64,000 nucleotides of DNA from JACJYM01 sp965230495 (GTDB taxonomy: Bacteria > Bacteroidota > Bacteroidia > Chitinophagales > Saprospiraceae). This document shows, piece after piece, positions 42,564 through 51,242 of the stretch (its first letter is position 1; each line of letters opens with the position of its first letter). The stretch lies in the NCBI GenBank assembly GCA_965230495.1, contig OZ246004.1, positions 1,240,001-1,304,000 on the forward strand, in the 5' to 3' direction. The notes beneath the pieces are model-generated. The model had not been told where the DNA came from, ran no database searches, and was given only the letters and a program-made list of their open reading frames with translations. A program made the position numbers and the translations under genes.

Positions 42564-42797
42564 AGAATTAATGGTTAAACCTCTTATAAGATTTAGCAAA
42601 GAAAATTGTGTAGGTAACTAACTACACAAAGGTCATTTGGCACTTTAACTATAAACGATATCTTTAGCGATACAGGAGTAAGCCAATTCAAGAAGCTTTT
42701 AGATACATTCATATATAAATACTCATCATTTTGAAAGTATAAGAAGAGTCTATGCTTTTATTTCCTATATTATGGACTATGATAATATGAATATTTT
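42564..42797 (+). other. Intergenic stretch with a possible coding remnant
   Basis: No intact gene. GTGTAG/CTACAC form a small hairpin near 42610-42630. After an upstream stop, one frame reads about 35 codons containing TINDIFSDTGVSQFKKLLDTFIYKYSS before a stop near 42735, which looks like a gene fragment but cannot be assigned. No CCGTTAGC-type boundary was seen, so this is where the cassette-like pattern stops. Confidence 0.35.
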
Positions 42798-42805
42798 TAC
42801 TTTTG
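42798..42805 (+). promoter_or_regulatory. Promoter -7 box of the PLP enzyme gene
   Basis: TACTTTTG fits TAnnTTTG. It covers the TTG at 42803 that could be taken as a start, which supports the ATG at 42827 as the true start. Confidence 0.5.
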
Positions 42806-42826
42806 ACCTCTCTAAACAACAGCCAA

Positions 42827-43804
42827 ATGAATTACTACAATAATATACTAGAAACTATAGGAAAAACACCTTTGGTAAAGCTGAACAAAATTGTGTCAGA
42901 TCTACCTTGTCTTATATTAGGAAAAATTGAAACTTTCAACCCTGGTCATTCCATTAAGGATAGAATGGCTTTAAAAATGGTTGAAGACGCAGAAAAGCAA
43001 GGGAGAATTAAACCTGGCGGTACCTTCATAGAATGCACATCTGGAAATACGGGCATGGGAATTGCTCTAGCAGCATGTGTAAAAGGTTATAAATGTATTT
43101 TCACAACATCAGACAAACAATCTAAGGAGAAAGTTGATACTCTGCGTGCATTAGGTGCTGAAGTTATCGTTTGTCCTACTAATGTAGAACCTGATGATCC
43201 ACAATCCTATTACTCTGTAGCTGAGAAACTATCAAAAGAAATAGAAAACAGCTGTTGGTTGAATCAATATGACAACCCCTCTAATCCCGCGGCTCACTAT
43301 GAAAGTACAGGGCCTGAGATATGGGATCAAACTCAGGGAAAAATCACTCACCTTGTTGTTGGAGTAGGAACTGGTGGTACCGTTAGCGGAACGGCGAAAT
43401 ACTTAAAAGAACAAAATCCAGACATAAAGATTTGGGGCATTGATACCTACGGCTCTGTATTCAAAAAGTATCACGAGACGGGAATTTTTGACAAAGAGGA
43501 GATTTATTCATACATAACAGAAGGTATTGGTGAAGATATTCTTCCGGAAAATGTAGATTTCTCGTTAATAGATCATTTTGAAAAAGTAACTGATAAAGAC
43601 GGTGCTATTATGGCTAGAGAACTGGCCTATCAAGAAGGGCTCTTATTAGGCTACTCAGCGGGTTCTGCAATTGCCGGACTGTTGCAGATGAAAAAAGAAC
43701 TCAAAAAAGACGATGTAGTAGTAGTCATTTTTCATGATCACGGGACAAGGTATATAGGTAAACTATATAATGACGACTGGATGAAAGAACAGGGATTCTT
43801 ATAG
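42827..43804 (+). CDS. PLP-dependent cystathionine beta-synthase/cysteine synthase-like enzyme
   Basis: A 325-residue fold-type II PLP enzyme from the ATG at 42827. The PLP lysine is in NPGHSIKDRMAL, the substrate loop is CTSGNTGMG, and the phosphate cradle is GVGTGGTVSGTAKYL. The middle part (DDPQSYYSVAEKL, NQYDNPSNPAAHYESTGPEIW) is closer to cystathionine beta-synthase cores than to CysK, but there is no C-terminal CBS-domain pair. It makes cystathionine from serine and homocysteine, or cysteine from an activated serine. An MFS transporter follows 30 bases later and may share the transcript. Confidence 0.87.
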   Translation: MNYYNNILETIGKTPLVKLNKIVSDLPCLILGKIETFNPGHSIKDRMALKMVEDAEKQGRIKPGGTFIECTSGNTGMGIALAACVKGYKCIFTTSDKQSKEKVDTLRALGAEVIVCPTNVEPDDPQSYYSVAEKLSKEIENSCWLNQYDNPSNPAAHYESTGPEIWDQTQGKITHLVVGVGTGGTVSGTAKYLKEQNPDIKIWGIDTYGSVFKKYHETGIFDKEEIYSYITEGIGEDILPENVDFSLIDHFEKVTDKDGAIMARELAYQEGLLLGYSAGSAIAGLLQMKKELKKDDVVVVIFHDHGTRYIGKLYNDDWMKEQGFL

Positions 43805-43834
43805 CAATTATAGACCGTATCAGTTGTTATACAT

Positions 43835-45064
43835 ATGATTACCTCCCTTAAAAACTTTTATCATTTTTATATTAATTCCTTTAAGGGATTATCCCAATAT
43901 ATATGGTTTTTAGGCTTAGTGATGCTAATCAACAGGGCAGGTGCCATGATTCTACCTTTCATGTCTCTTTATATGACTGATGACTTGGGGTATAGTTATT
44001 CTTCCACAGGTATTGTACTTGCGGCATATGGTGTCGGGAGTATACTTGGATCATATGTGGGTGGAAGATTAACGGATAGATATAATTACTATGACATACA
44101 AGTCTTTTCCCTATTTACGAGTGGTATTATTGTTCTACAACTTACATGGTTAACTAGTTTCTGGCATTTAATAATACTTGTTTTTGGGTTTAGTTTTATT
44201 GCAGACATGTTTAGACCTGCCAATGCAGTTGCGGTTTCCGCATACGCTAAAAAGGAAAATATCACACGATCCTTTTCATTAATGAGATTAGCTATTAATC
44301 TTGGGTATTCTATAGGTCCTGCTGTAGGTGGTTTCATAGCTGTTTGGTTAGGGTATCGATGGATTTTTGTGCTTGATGGAGTTACGTGCATCGCTGCAGG
44401 TTTTGCCCTTGTATTTTTACTCCCTAAAAAAGATGCCATAAAGCAGAAAAAAGAAATCCAACATGAAGAGAAGGGAATTCCGGCATTAAAAGATTCATTT
44501 TTTATTAAATTCTTGTTCTGCAGCTTTCTTTATGCCTTATGTTTTTTTCAATTATTCAATGCTGTTCCATTATTATTAAAAGATATATGGAACTATGATA
44601 CAGATCTCATAGGGCTAATTATGGCTCTCAATGGCTTATTAATAGTATTTGTAGAAGTACCTTTGATCAGTGAGCTCGAAAAGAAAAATGACATATTCAG
44701 ATATATAATTTATGGTTCCTTTTTAATGGTCATAAGCTACTTGCTACTTTCATTTGGAATAATATCAATGACGATAATTCTTTTGTATACATTCTTTATT
44801 TCGATATCAGAAATTCTAGCATTACCTTTTATGATGAATTTTGTGGTATCTAGACCAAGTATTAAAAGACAAGGGGAATACACCGCTCTATATTCAATCG
44901 CATTCGGCTTTGCCCATATCATTGCTCCTTTTGTAGGTCTTTGGTTAGCTGAAAACTATGGATTCGATTTTACCTTTTTTACAGTATCCATTATTTCACT
45001 AATAATATCATTCTTTTTCTACAGGCTTGCCAAATTGGAAACTAAACCTAAACAACATTTTTAA
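43835..45064 (+). CDS. MFS transporter, 12 transmembrane segments
   Basis: A 409-residue major facilitator protein with about 12 hydrophobic segments and the MFS signature GSYVGGRLTDRYN between segments 2 and 3. A basic central loop (KKDAIKQKKEIQHEEKG) separates the two halves. It lies 30 bases after the PLP enzyme on the same strand, which hints at export of an amino acid or related compound, but the substrate is unknown. Confidence 0.88.
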   Translation: MITSLKNFYHFYINSFKGLSQYIWFLGLVMLINRAGAMILPFMSLYMTDDLGYSYSSTGIVLAAYGVGSILGSYVGGRLTDRYNYYDIQVFSLFTSGIIVLQLTWLTSFWHLIILVFGFSFIADMFRPANAVAVSAYAKKENITRSFSLMRLAINLGYSIGPAVGGFIAVWLGYRWIFVLDGVTCIAAGFALVFLLPKKDAIKQKKEIQHEEKGIPALKDSFFIKFLFCSFLYALCFFQLFNAVPLLLKDIWNYDTDLIGLIMALNGLLIVFVEVPLISELEKKNDIFRYIIYGSFLMVISYLLLSFGIISMTIILLYTFFISISEILALPFMMNFVVSRPSIKRQGEYTALYSIAFGFAHIIAPFVGLWLAENYGFDFTFFTVSIISLIISFFFYRLAKLETKPKQHF

Positions 45065-45103
45065 ATTTATATCGTTCTTCCATTGTAATAATACACAACT
45101 GTC

Positions 45104-45643
45104 ATGAAAAGAATATTCGGTTTTCTATTAATTTCTGTATGCATTACATCTTGTCTTTTTTCAGATTTTACCGAAGATGAAAATAGTCTGCCAAATAATG
45201 AAGGCCTACACCCCATTTACGAAACCTTAAGCTTAGAAGACATTTACAACAAAGAGCCTCAGGAGTATACTCAATTAGGTAACATAGTGCTTTATAACGA
45301 TCTAATATTTATTGTCGAAAATAATGTAGGAGTTCATGTGATTGATAATACCTCTCCCACAAGCCCTCAAGATGTCACTTTCATTAATATTAAGAGTGTC
45401 AAGCAGATTACTATTGATGACAATGTTCTTTTTTCTAATTATGGATCTGATCTAGTCTTGATAGATATTGCCAATGTATTAAATATCCAGTTAATTGATG
45501 TTATTGAAGACTTTTACAGCAATGAAATGGGATTTGACCTTCCTGAGCAATATGTTGGCCCTTTTACTTGTGTAGATCCCAAAAATGGTTATGTCATAGG
45601 CTGGGATACGATAGTAATTACAGACCCTAAATGTTGGAGATAG
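45104..45643 (+). CDS. Lipoprotein with LVIVD-like repeats
   Basis: A 179-residue lipoprotein (MKRIFGFLLISVCITSC lipobox). The mature part has LVIVD-type repeats: NIVLYNDLIFIVENNVGVHVIDNTSPTSP and DNVLFSNYGSDLVLIDIANV. These form beta-propeller blades. With only about three blades it probably pairs with another chain, perhaps the next gene's product. First gene of a four-gene run. Confidence 0.72.
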   Translation: MKRIFGFLLISVCITSCLFSDFTEDENSLPNNEGLHPIYETLSLEDIYNKEPQEYTQLGNIVLYNDLIFIVENNVGVHVIDNTSPTSPQDVTFINIKSVKQITIDDNVLFSNYGSDLVLIDIANVLNIQLIDVIEDFYSNEMGFDLPEQYVGPFTCVDPKNGYVIGWDTIVITDPKCWR

Positions 45644-45662
45644 TTCATTAAAAACGAATACT

Positions 45663-46439
45663 ATGAATTTTCATAAAATTATACTTATCGCTGCTGTGCT
45701 TATTTCATTTAATTCTTGTAGCCAAGAAAGCTCTTCTGGTTCCAATGACACATCAACAAACGCAATAAATGGATCATATACGAAAATATTAGTTGTAGGT
45801 AATTATTTATATGGAATTAAAGGGAATGAACTATCAACGGTCGATATAAAGGACAAACAAAATACACATGTCGTCCATACCCAAGAACTGAGTTTTGATA
45901 TTGAGTCTATCTTTCATAACAATGGTATTCTTTTTATAGGTTCTTCATCTCGTCTATACATATATTCAATCTCTCATAATGGTGTTCCTGAGCAAAAAAG
46001 TGTTACCAATTATTCTAATTTTGACAATACTATTACCTTTTGCGACCCCGTAGTTGCAGACGATAAAAATGCCTATGTTACATTAAGTGGTGAATTAACT
46101 GGAGAGTGTAATAGAAATTTTGAGGTCAGAGAACTTCGTATTTATAATATTGAAAATATCGAAAATCCTTATTTAATAAGCACAACTGAAATGCATAATC
46201 CCAAAGGATTAGGTATCGATGGTTCTACCCTATTTGTATGTGATGATACGAATGGTCTAGTAATTTTTGATGTCTCGAACAAAGAAAATCCTATAGAGCT
46301 ATATCATTTCTCCGGATTTCAAGCCTATGACCTTATACCCAATGATGGAATTTTATTGGTTGTTGCGAAAGATCAATTACTTCAATATGATTATTCGAAT
46401 CTATCAGACATCAGATTATTGTCTTCTATTGACTTGTAA
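45663..46439 (+). CDS. LVIVD-repeat propeller lipoprotein
   Basis: A 258-residue lipoprotein with a signal ending NSCSQ, followed by beta-propeller-like repeats of the LVIVD kind (LVVGNYLYGIKGNELSTVDIKDKQ..., IDGSTLFVCDDTNGLVIFDVSNKENPIELYHF). Starts 19 bases after the upstream lipoprotein gene. Its stop overlaps the next start codon (TAATG). Confidence 0.8.
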   Translation: MNFHKIILIAAVLISFNSCSQESSSGSNDTSTNAINGSYTKILVVGNYLYGIKGNELSTVDIKDKQNTHVVHTQELSFDIESIFHNNGILFIGSSSRLYIYSISHNGVPEQKSVTNYSNFDNTITFCDPVVADDKNAYVTLSGELTGECNRNFEVRELRIYNIENIENPYLISTTEMHNPKGLGIDGSTLFVCDDTNGLVIFDVSNKENPIELYHFSGFQAYDLIPNDGILLVVAKDQLLQYDYSNLSDIRLLSSIDL

Positions 46440-47062
46440 TGCGTAGGCTTTTTTTCATTATAATTTCTATATGCTGCCTGACAGCATCATATGGTCAGGA
46501 TTTTCATTATCAGGATCAAAACTCTAATATCAATGGTCTTAAAATCGGTATCACTCCATCAGCACTCGTAAATGTATATCCGGGAATTCAATTGAATGTT
46601 ACATATGGATGGAATGAAAAGTTTCAAATCGAAAATGAGTGGGCTTATCTTATTAAAATTGACCCTAAAACAGAGGGGTTCCGTACCAGATTTTTACTCA
46701 AATATTATGTACATAGTAGGTTATTTGTAGCTATGGGCTATCATCATAGAAAAACCAGTTCAAATAGAATAGAAACATTCTCTAGATTCAACAATTCATT
46801 CAATCAAATTATTGAATACAAATTGGAAAAAGTAATGAATGGAATACCTCTTATGATAGGCACCACTGGTGACATATCTACGAAAATTTCATACGATTTA
46901 GCATTCGGATTTGGAATAGGCAAAATTTTGGTAACCGAACCTGGAGTTCCTGAAGATGCAGAGTTGGTCAACGACACGTCTGTATTTGAGCCTTATTCTA
47001 CTTCCGGTAAATATAACTTCCCGCTACTTATTGCTAACTTTAAAGTACAATATAAACTGTGA
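46439..47062 (+). CDS. Probable outer-membrane beta-barrel protein
   Basis: A 207-residue protein with a signal peptide (MRRLFFIIISICCLTASYGQ). The body is amphipathic strands with aromatic girdles (IQLNVTYGWNEKFQIENEWAY, FRTRFLLKYYVHSRLFVAMGYHHR) and the C-terminus ends FKVQYKL, as in small outer-membrane barrels. Start overlaps the upstream stop by one base and its stop overlaps the next start by four, so translation is coupled in both directions. Confidence 0.65.
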   Translation: MRRLFFIIISICCLTASYGQDFHYQDQNSNINGLKIGITPSALVNVYPGIQLNVTYGWNEKFQIENEWAYLIKIDPKTEGFRTRFLLKYYVHSRLFVAMGYHHRKTSSNRIETFSRFNNSFNQIIEYKLEKVMNGIPLMIGTTGDISTKISYDLAFGFGIGKILVTEPGVPEDAELVNDTSVFEPYSTSGKYNFPLLIANFKVQYKL

Positions 47063-47730
47063 CGCTGAATAAATATACTATTCTATTTACTGTAGTATTC
47101 CTTTCTTCTCATTGGATGGATGCTCAATCTTCTCACAACACTTTGGAATTAGGGGTAAACCTTATAAATATTAATAACATACCTGCCTATAATGATGGAC
47201 ATAGAACTGCAAGATTCGCTTCGTTCAGCGGAATATCAGCTCGCTATTATTTTGATCATTCATTATTCACGGAATTATCGTATGATAGATATTCATTAGA
47301 TAGAAACGCTACGGGAGACGACTTTTATGACATTGATTATGAAGGTGATCAGTACAAGGCATCTTTTGGATTTGTTCCTATGGATAAAGACACTTGGGAG
47401 TTATATACTAGAATAGGCTTTGTATATCAGACTTATGATATAAATGTTGATTCCTATAATTATTCTTTTTTTAATGGAAACTTTGCCATACGTGATTATA
47501 CTTTATCAACAAACTCACTAGGTGGAATATTTGCAATAGGAATTCAAAGAAGATTTTCTCATTCTATAAGCCTTAGAGTCGAAAGCTCTTTATCTTATTT
47601 TAGAAACGATTATTCAATAGATGAAAAATATTTTGCCGATGGCCAGACCATTCAAGCAACTAACCAAGAAACAAATGGTGAATTTAGACTTACAGACCTA
47701 GTTAAATTCTCTTTTGTAAAAGGGTTTTAA
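47059..47730 (+). CDS. Probable outer-membrane beta-barrel protein
   Basis: A 223-residue protein starting at GTG (47059), inside the last codons of the previous gene (GTGA overlap). Signal peptide MTLNKYTILFTVVFLSSHWMDAQ, then amphipathic strands (ISARYYFDHSLFTELSYDRYS, YKASFGFVPM, LYTRIGFVYQTYDI, SLRVESSLSYF) ending LVKFSFVKGF with a C-terminal Phe, the usual barrel ending. Its 3' end overlaps the tex gene by 4 bases on the opposite strand. Confidence 0.65.
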   Translation: MTLNKYTILFTVVFLSSHWMDAQSSHNTLELGVNLININNIPAYNDGHRTARFASFSGISARYYFDHSLFTELSYDRYSLDRNATGDDFYDIDYEGDQYKASFGFVPMDKDTWELYTRIGFVYQTYDINVDSYNYSFFNGNFAIRDYTLSTNSLGGIFAIGIQRRFSHSISLRVESSLSYFRNDYSIDEKYFADGQTIQATNQETNGEFRLTDLVKFSFVKGF

Positions 47731-49832
47731 TCAATAAGACTTACTGATATTCTCTTTCTACTGCTGTCTACCTCTATAACTTTTAAATCCAGCTTTTGAT
47801 TAACCGAAAGTATTTCGGAAGGATGTTTAATAAATCTGGCAGTTATTTTCGAGATATGCAATAACGCATTTTCTTTTATTCCGATATTAACGAAAGCTCC
47901 GAAATTGGTTAAATTAATAACTTGTCCCGGTATTGAATCCCCAACCTTTAAATCTTCAATACTCCGCAGCATTTCAGAAAATTTAATATTCTCCGCCCTA
48001 CCTCTAATATCAAGACCAGGCCTTTCAAGTTCAGTAACAATATCCTTTAGAGTAGGCATTCCAATATCTTTAGAAGTGTATTTCTTAAGATCGATTCTTT
48101 TCAAAATTGATCGGTCAGACGCCATAGTTTCGAAAGCTATTCCCTCTTGAAGTAACATTCGATTTACCAAAGAATAACTCTCAGGATGAACCCCCGTATT
48201 ATCTAAAATATTGGCTCCGTTTCGAATTCTTAAAAATCCAGCTGCTTGCTCAAACGCTTTCTCTCCTAGTCGAGATACTTTCTTCAATTCGTTGATTGAC
48301 TTAAAGGCTCCGATATGAGATCGATGTGATACAATATTAGCTGCTAAAGTCTCTCCTAATCCCGAAATATATCTAAGTAAGTAGGGACTAGCAGTGTTTA
48401 AATTTACACCCACTTTATTTACACATTCCTGTACAACAAAAGTTAACGACTCCTTAAGTTTATGTTGATTCACATCGTATTGATATTGTCCAACTCCAAT
48501 AGATTTAGGATCTATTTTAATTAATTCTGCTAACGGATCTATTAATCTTCGGCCAATAGAAATAGCTCCTCTCACCGTCACATCTAGATTTGGAAATTCT
48601 TCTCTTGCTACCTCAGAAGCACTATAGATCGAAGCTCCACTTTCATTGATAAAATAAGATTCTAATCCATCGATTTTGAGTGACTTAACAAATGCCTCTG
48701 TCTCTCTAGAAGCTGTTCCATCCCCTATCGCAATTACATGTATATCGTACTTTTCCAGTAACTTTACTATCTCTCTCTTTGATTTCTCATAGTCATTTTG
48801 AGGTGGGTTAGGGAAAATAGTAGAATGTGTCAGAAAATCCCCTTTTTCATTAAGACATACCACCTTACATCCAGTCCTAAAACCTGGATCAATAGCCAAT
48901 ACTTTTTTCTCACCTAAAGGAGCTTGCAGTAAAAGCTGTCTTAAATTCGTTGCAAAAGTGTCAATGGCAATTTCATCGGCTTTCTCCTTAAAATAGTTAA
49001 TCGTCTGATTGGATAGTGAAGGGTAAAGCAATCTCTTATAAGCGTCTTTAATTGATTCCTCAACATAATAATTCAATGAACTCGAACCTCTAATGTATTT
49101 TCTTAATATTTTTTCTAAAATCTTCTCTTCATCCACTTCCAATTTTACACGAACAAATCCTTCTTTGTTCGCTCTTAATATGGCCAGTAATCTATGTGAA
49201 GGACACTTGGATAGTTTTTCCTTAAAGTCGAAGTAATCCTTATATTTTATCGCCTGTTCTTTTTTTGTTCCCACTACCTTTGAAACAAGAAAAGAATACC
49301 TTAATTCTCGACTAATGTAATTACGGGTATATTCGTTGGTAGCAATCCACTCAGCAATAATATATTGGGCTCCTTGGAGTGCTTTATTGAAATCAATTCT
49401 TTCAGATAAAAAGCGTTTTATAAAACTATTAATATCTCCTTTTTGGGCCATAATAAACTTGGCCAAAGGTTCTAACCCCATATCCTTAGCCTTATCAGCC
49501 TTGGTCTTAACACTAGATTTATAGGGAGCATAAACTTCCTCTAACTCATATGCATCAAAGCACTTCCTTATTCTGTCCTTTAAAGATTCTGTTAATTTGC
49601 CCGATTGAGAAATCTTGTCTAAAACAAAATCCTTTCTCTTTATTAATTCGTCATATTCATTAGACATCATAAAAACCTTAGAAATAACTTGTTCATCAGC
49701 AGAACCAGTCATTTCCTTTCTATATCTAGCGATAAAAGGAATCGTTGCTCCTTCACTTTTTAGTCTCAGTATATTGCCAATGAATGCATGAGCAATTCCT
49801 ACACCTTTCTCAATAAAATCAATTTTATTCAT
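47727..49832 (-). CDS. tex: Tex family S1 RNA-binding protein
   Basis: A 701-residue Tex protein, near the lower end of the family's length. Order: Tex N-terminal helical domain (EGATIPFIARYRKEMTGSADEQ), YqgF/RuvX-like RNase H fold (VLAIDPGFRTGCKVVCLN, ~312), helix-hairpin-helix (LRYISGLGETLAANIVSHR, ~475) and S1 domain (VGDSIPGQVINLTNFGAFVNIGI, ~628). Tex binds RNA and nucleic acids and affects transcription and stress survival; exact role in Bacteroidota is not settled. Its terminus overlaps the convergent barrel gene by 4 bases. Confidence 0.95.
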   Translation of the reverse strand: MNKIDFIEKGVGIAHAFIGNILRLKSEGATIPFIARYRKEMTGSADEQVISKVFMMSNEYDELIKRKDFVLDKISQSGKLTESLKDRIRKCFDAYELEEVYAPYKSSVKTKADKAKDMGLEPLAKFIMAQKGDINSFIKRFLSERIDFNKALQGAQYIIAEWIATNEYTRNYISRELRYSFLVSKVVGTKKEQAIKYKDYFDFKEKLSKCPSHRLLAILRANKEGFVRVKLEVDEEKILEKILRKYIRGSSSLNYYVEESIKDAYKRLLYPSLSNQTINYFKEKADEIAIDTFATNLRQLLLQAPLGEKKVLAIDPGFRTGCKVVCLNEKGDFLTHSTIFPNPPQNDYEKSKREIVKLLEKYDIHVIAIGDGTASRETEAFVKSLKIDGLESYFINESGASIYSASEVAREEFPNLDVTVRGAISIGRRLIDPLAELIKIDPKSIGVGQYQYDVNQHKLKESLTFVVQECVNKVGVNLNTASPYLLRYISGLGETLAANIVSHRSHIGAFKSINELKKVSRLGEKAFEQAAGFLRIRNGANILDNTGVHPESYSLVNRMLLQEGIAFETMASDRSILKRIDLKKYTSKDIGMPTLKDIVTELERPGLDIRGRAENIKFSEMLRSIEDLKVGDSIPGQVINLTNFGAFVNIGIKENALLHISKITARFIKHPSEILSVNQKLDLKVIEVDSSRKRISVSLID

Positions 49833-49855
49833 AATATGGGGTAAATATAAAAAAA

Positions 49856-49974
49856 GGAAGACTATACTATCATGTGTTCATGGGATTCCAGATTGAGATC
49901 CATTCCCGTTTAAATCGGTCTTTGGGATGGACTCTCTCTTAGCACTTAATTACAATCACTTAGTATAATCTTCC
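49856..49974 (-). ncRNA. ssrS: Probable 6S-type small RNA (6S-Flavo-like)
   Basis: The minus-strand sequence folds into a long rod. Its ends pair (49962-49974 with 49856-49868: 6 bp, one mismatch, 6 bp). A large internal bubble of ~25 bases per side follows, then an apical stem (GAGA-TCCAT-CCC type pairing, about 49894-49906 with 49923-49935). A T run (TTTTTTT) follows the closing stem on the minus strand, and a TATATTTG -7 box lies upstream (50023-50030), so the RNA may start near 50015. Closing stem, central bubble and apical stem are the 6S RNA layout that mimics an open promoter and binds RNA polymerase. Assignment is by shape only. Confidence 0.55.
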
Positions 49975-50022
49975 TAAATAACTAGGATCTCAAAATAAAA
50001 ACAAAAACTTGTTTTGATGACA

Positions 50023-50030
50023 CAAATATA
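50023..50030 (-). promoter_or_regulatory. Promoter -7 box of the small RNA
   Basis: Minus-strand TATATTTG (plus CAAATATA). No TTG was found 17-20 bases upstream. The 6S-like RNA and this box account for most of the 380-base gap between tex and the glycosyltransferase gene; the rest (50031-50212) is AT-rich with a short AT palindrome near 50040-50062. Confidence 0.5.
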
Positions 50031-50212
50031 GACTAATACATATTATAAAAAAATATAATATGTATTTTTTTCATATTTTTTTATTCTAATATATTAAGCA
50101 CTGAGTTATAACAAATGATCTCTAAAAGAAATTATATTTCATAGTAAATAGGAAATGCGAAGACATTATATTGTCCGAAAACATGAATGCTAAAGAATTA
50201 ATCCTACCCTAT

Positions 50213-51229
50213 TTACCAATTCAGTTCGAGTGAAAAACTTTCTATACAACTGTTAACTACTTCGCCCACTACTTCCTTTACGTTTGAATACTTTTGTTCA
50301 ATAGCTCCCTGATCATAGTTAAACCATTCTTTCATATCCTTAAGAAATCTATGCTCATTAAAATATGGTTTCACAAAAACACCTTTTCGCCTTAAGGCTT
50401 CTGTATTACATTTTTGTTCATAATGATTTTTTATAGGTATGCACATCAATTTTTTACCCAACACCAGTGCTTCCGCCGGAGTCTCAAATCCACCACCTGT
50501 AACTAAACCATGACACCCTATCAAACTCGTTGTAAACTTTCTATTATCCACTGGGAAATAGGTAATATTACCAATCTCTAATCTTCTATTAACCTGAGGT
50601 GTAAAAACATGGAATTTATGATCAGAAAACCAATTAAATGTTTTGTACATGCAGTTAATATTAACGGAAGGGAGATATATCGAAATGTGTCCTTCGTCAG
50701 AAGGTGTAGCATTAATAATTGACTTTTTAACAATAGGATAAAATATATTGCGATCGTATTTCTCAAAATGGAAACCAAAATTATCGTTCGAGATAGCATA
50801 ATTGGACAAAACTAACTCTCCAATGAAACTTTTCTTTTGAGGTCTCGGTGTATTTCTACTCACAAAAGAAGCTTGATGTCCCAACTGAATGGATTTTTTA
50901 TTCTTCCATTTGCAAGCCATTGAAGTAATAAAATCAAAATCGTTAATTATCAAATCATATTTTTCCACTGGCAACTCCAATACTTCTGTTCGTATTCTTC
51001 GAATGTTACAATTCTTAATCAATTTTTTATGATTTAGGCGACCACACTTCTTATAAAAAAGACTGAGGCCCTTAGTCCTATACTTAACATCAAAAGAGGG
51101 TGTCAGAGTCGAATTTGAGCCACTCAATAAAACATCGACTTCTCCATAATTTCCTAATTCTGGGATAACCTCTTCTGCCCTACTTATATGACCATTTCCT
51201 GTAGCTTGTACTGAATATAATATTTTCAT
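50213..51229 (-). CDS. Glycosyltransferase, MJ1255/MurG-like
   Basis: A 338-residue glycosyltransferase of the GT-B type. It opens MKILYSVQATGNGHISRAEEVIPEL, the family's standard start, which favours the ATG at 51229 over one three codons upstream. The C-terminal nucleotide-sugar site is CHGLVTGGGFETPAEALVLGKKLMCIPIKNHYEQ. Related proteins glycosylate lipids or surface glycans; acceptor unknown. It follows the phosphodiesterase-like gene closely on the same strand, an apparent operon. Confidence 0.85.
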   Translation of the reverse strand: MKILYSVQATGNGHISRAEEVIPELGNYGEVDVLLSGSNSTLTPSFDVKYRTKGLSLFYKKCGRLNHKKLIKNCNIRRIRTEVLELPVEKYDLIINDFDFITSMACKWKNKKSIQLGHQASFVSRNTPRPQKKSFIGELVLSNYAISNDNFGFHFEKYDRNIFYPIVKKSIINATPSDEGHISIYLPSVNINCMYKTFNWFSDHKFHVFTPQVNRRLEIGNITYFPVDNRKFTTSLIGCHGLVTGGGFETPAEALVLGKKLMCIPIKNHYEQKCNTEALRRKGVFVKPYFNEHRFLKDMKEWFNYDQGAIEQKYSNVKEVVGEVVNSCIESFSLELNW

Positions 51230-51242
51230 TTCCACCATTTTT

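Noticed and set aside
42803..42826. TTG at 42803 as the start of the PLP enzyme
   Set aside because: It falls within the promoter -7 box TACTTTTG; the family N-terminus starts at the ATG at 42827.
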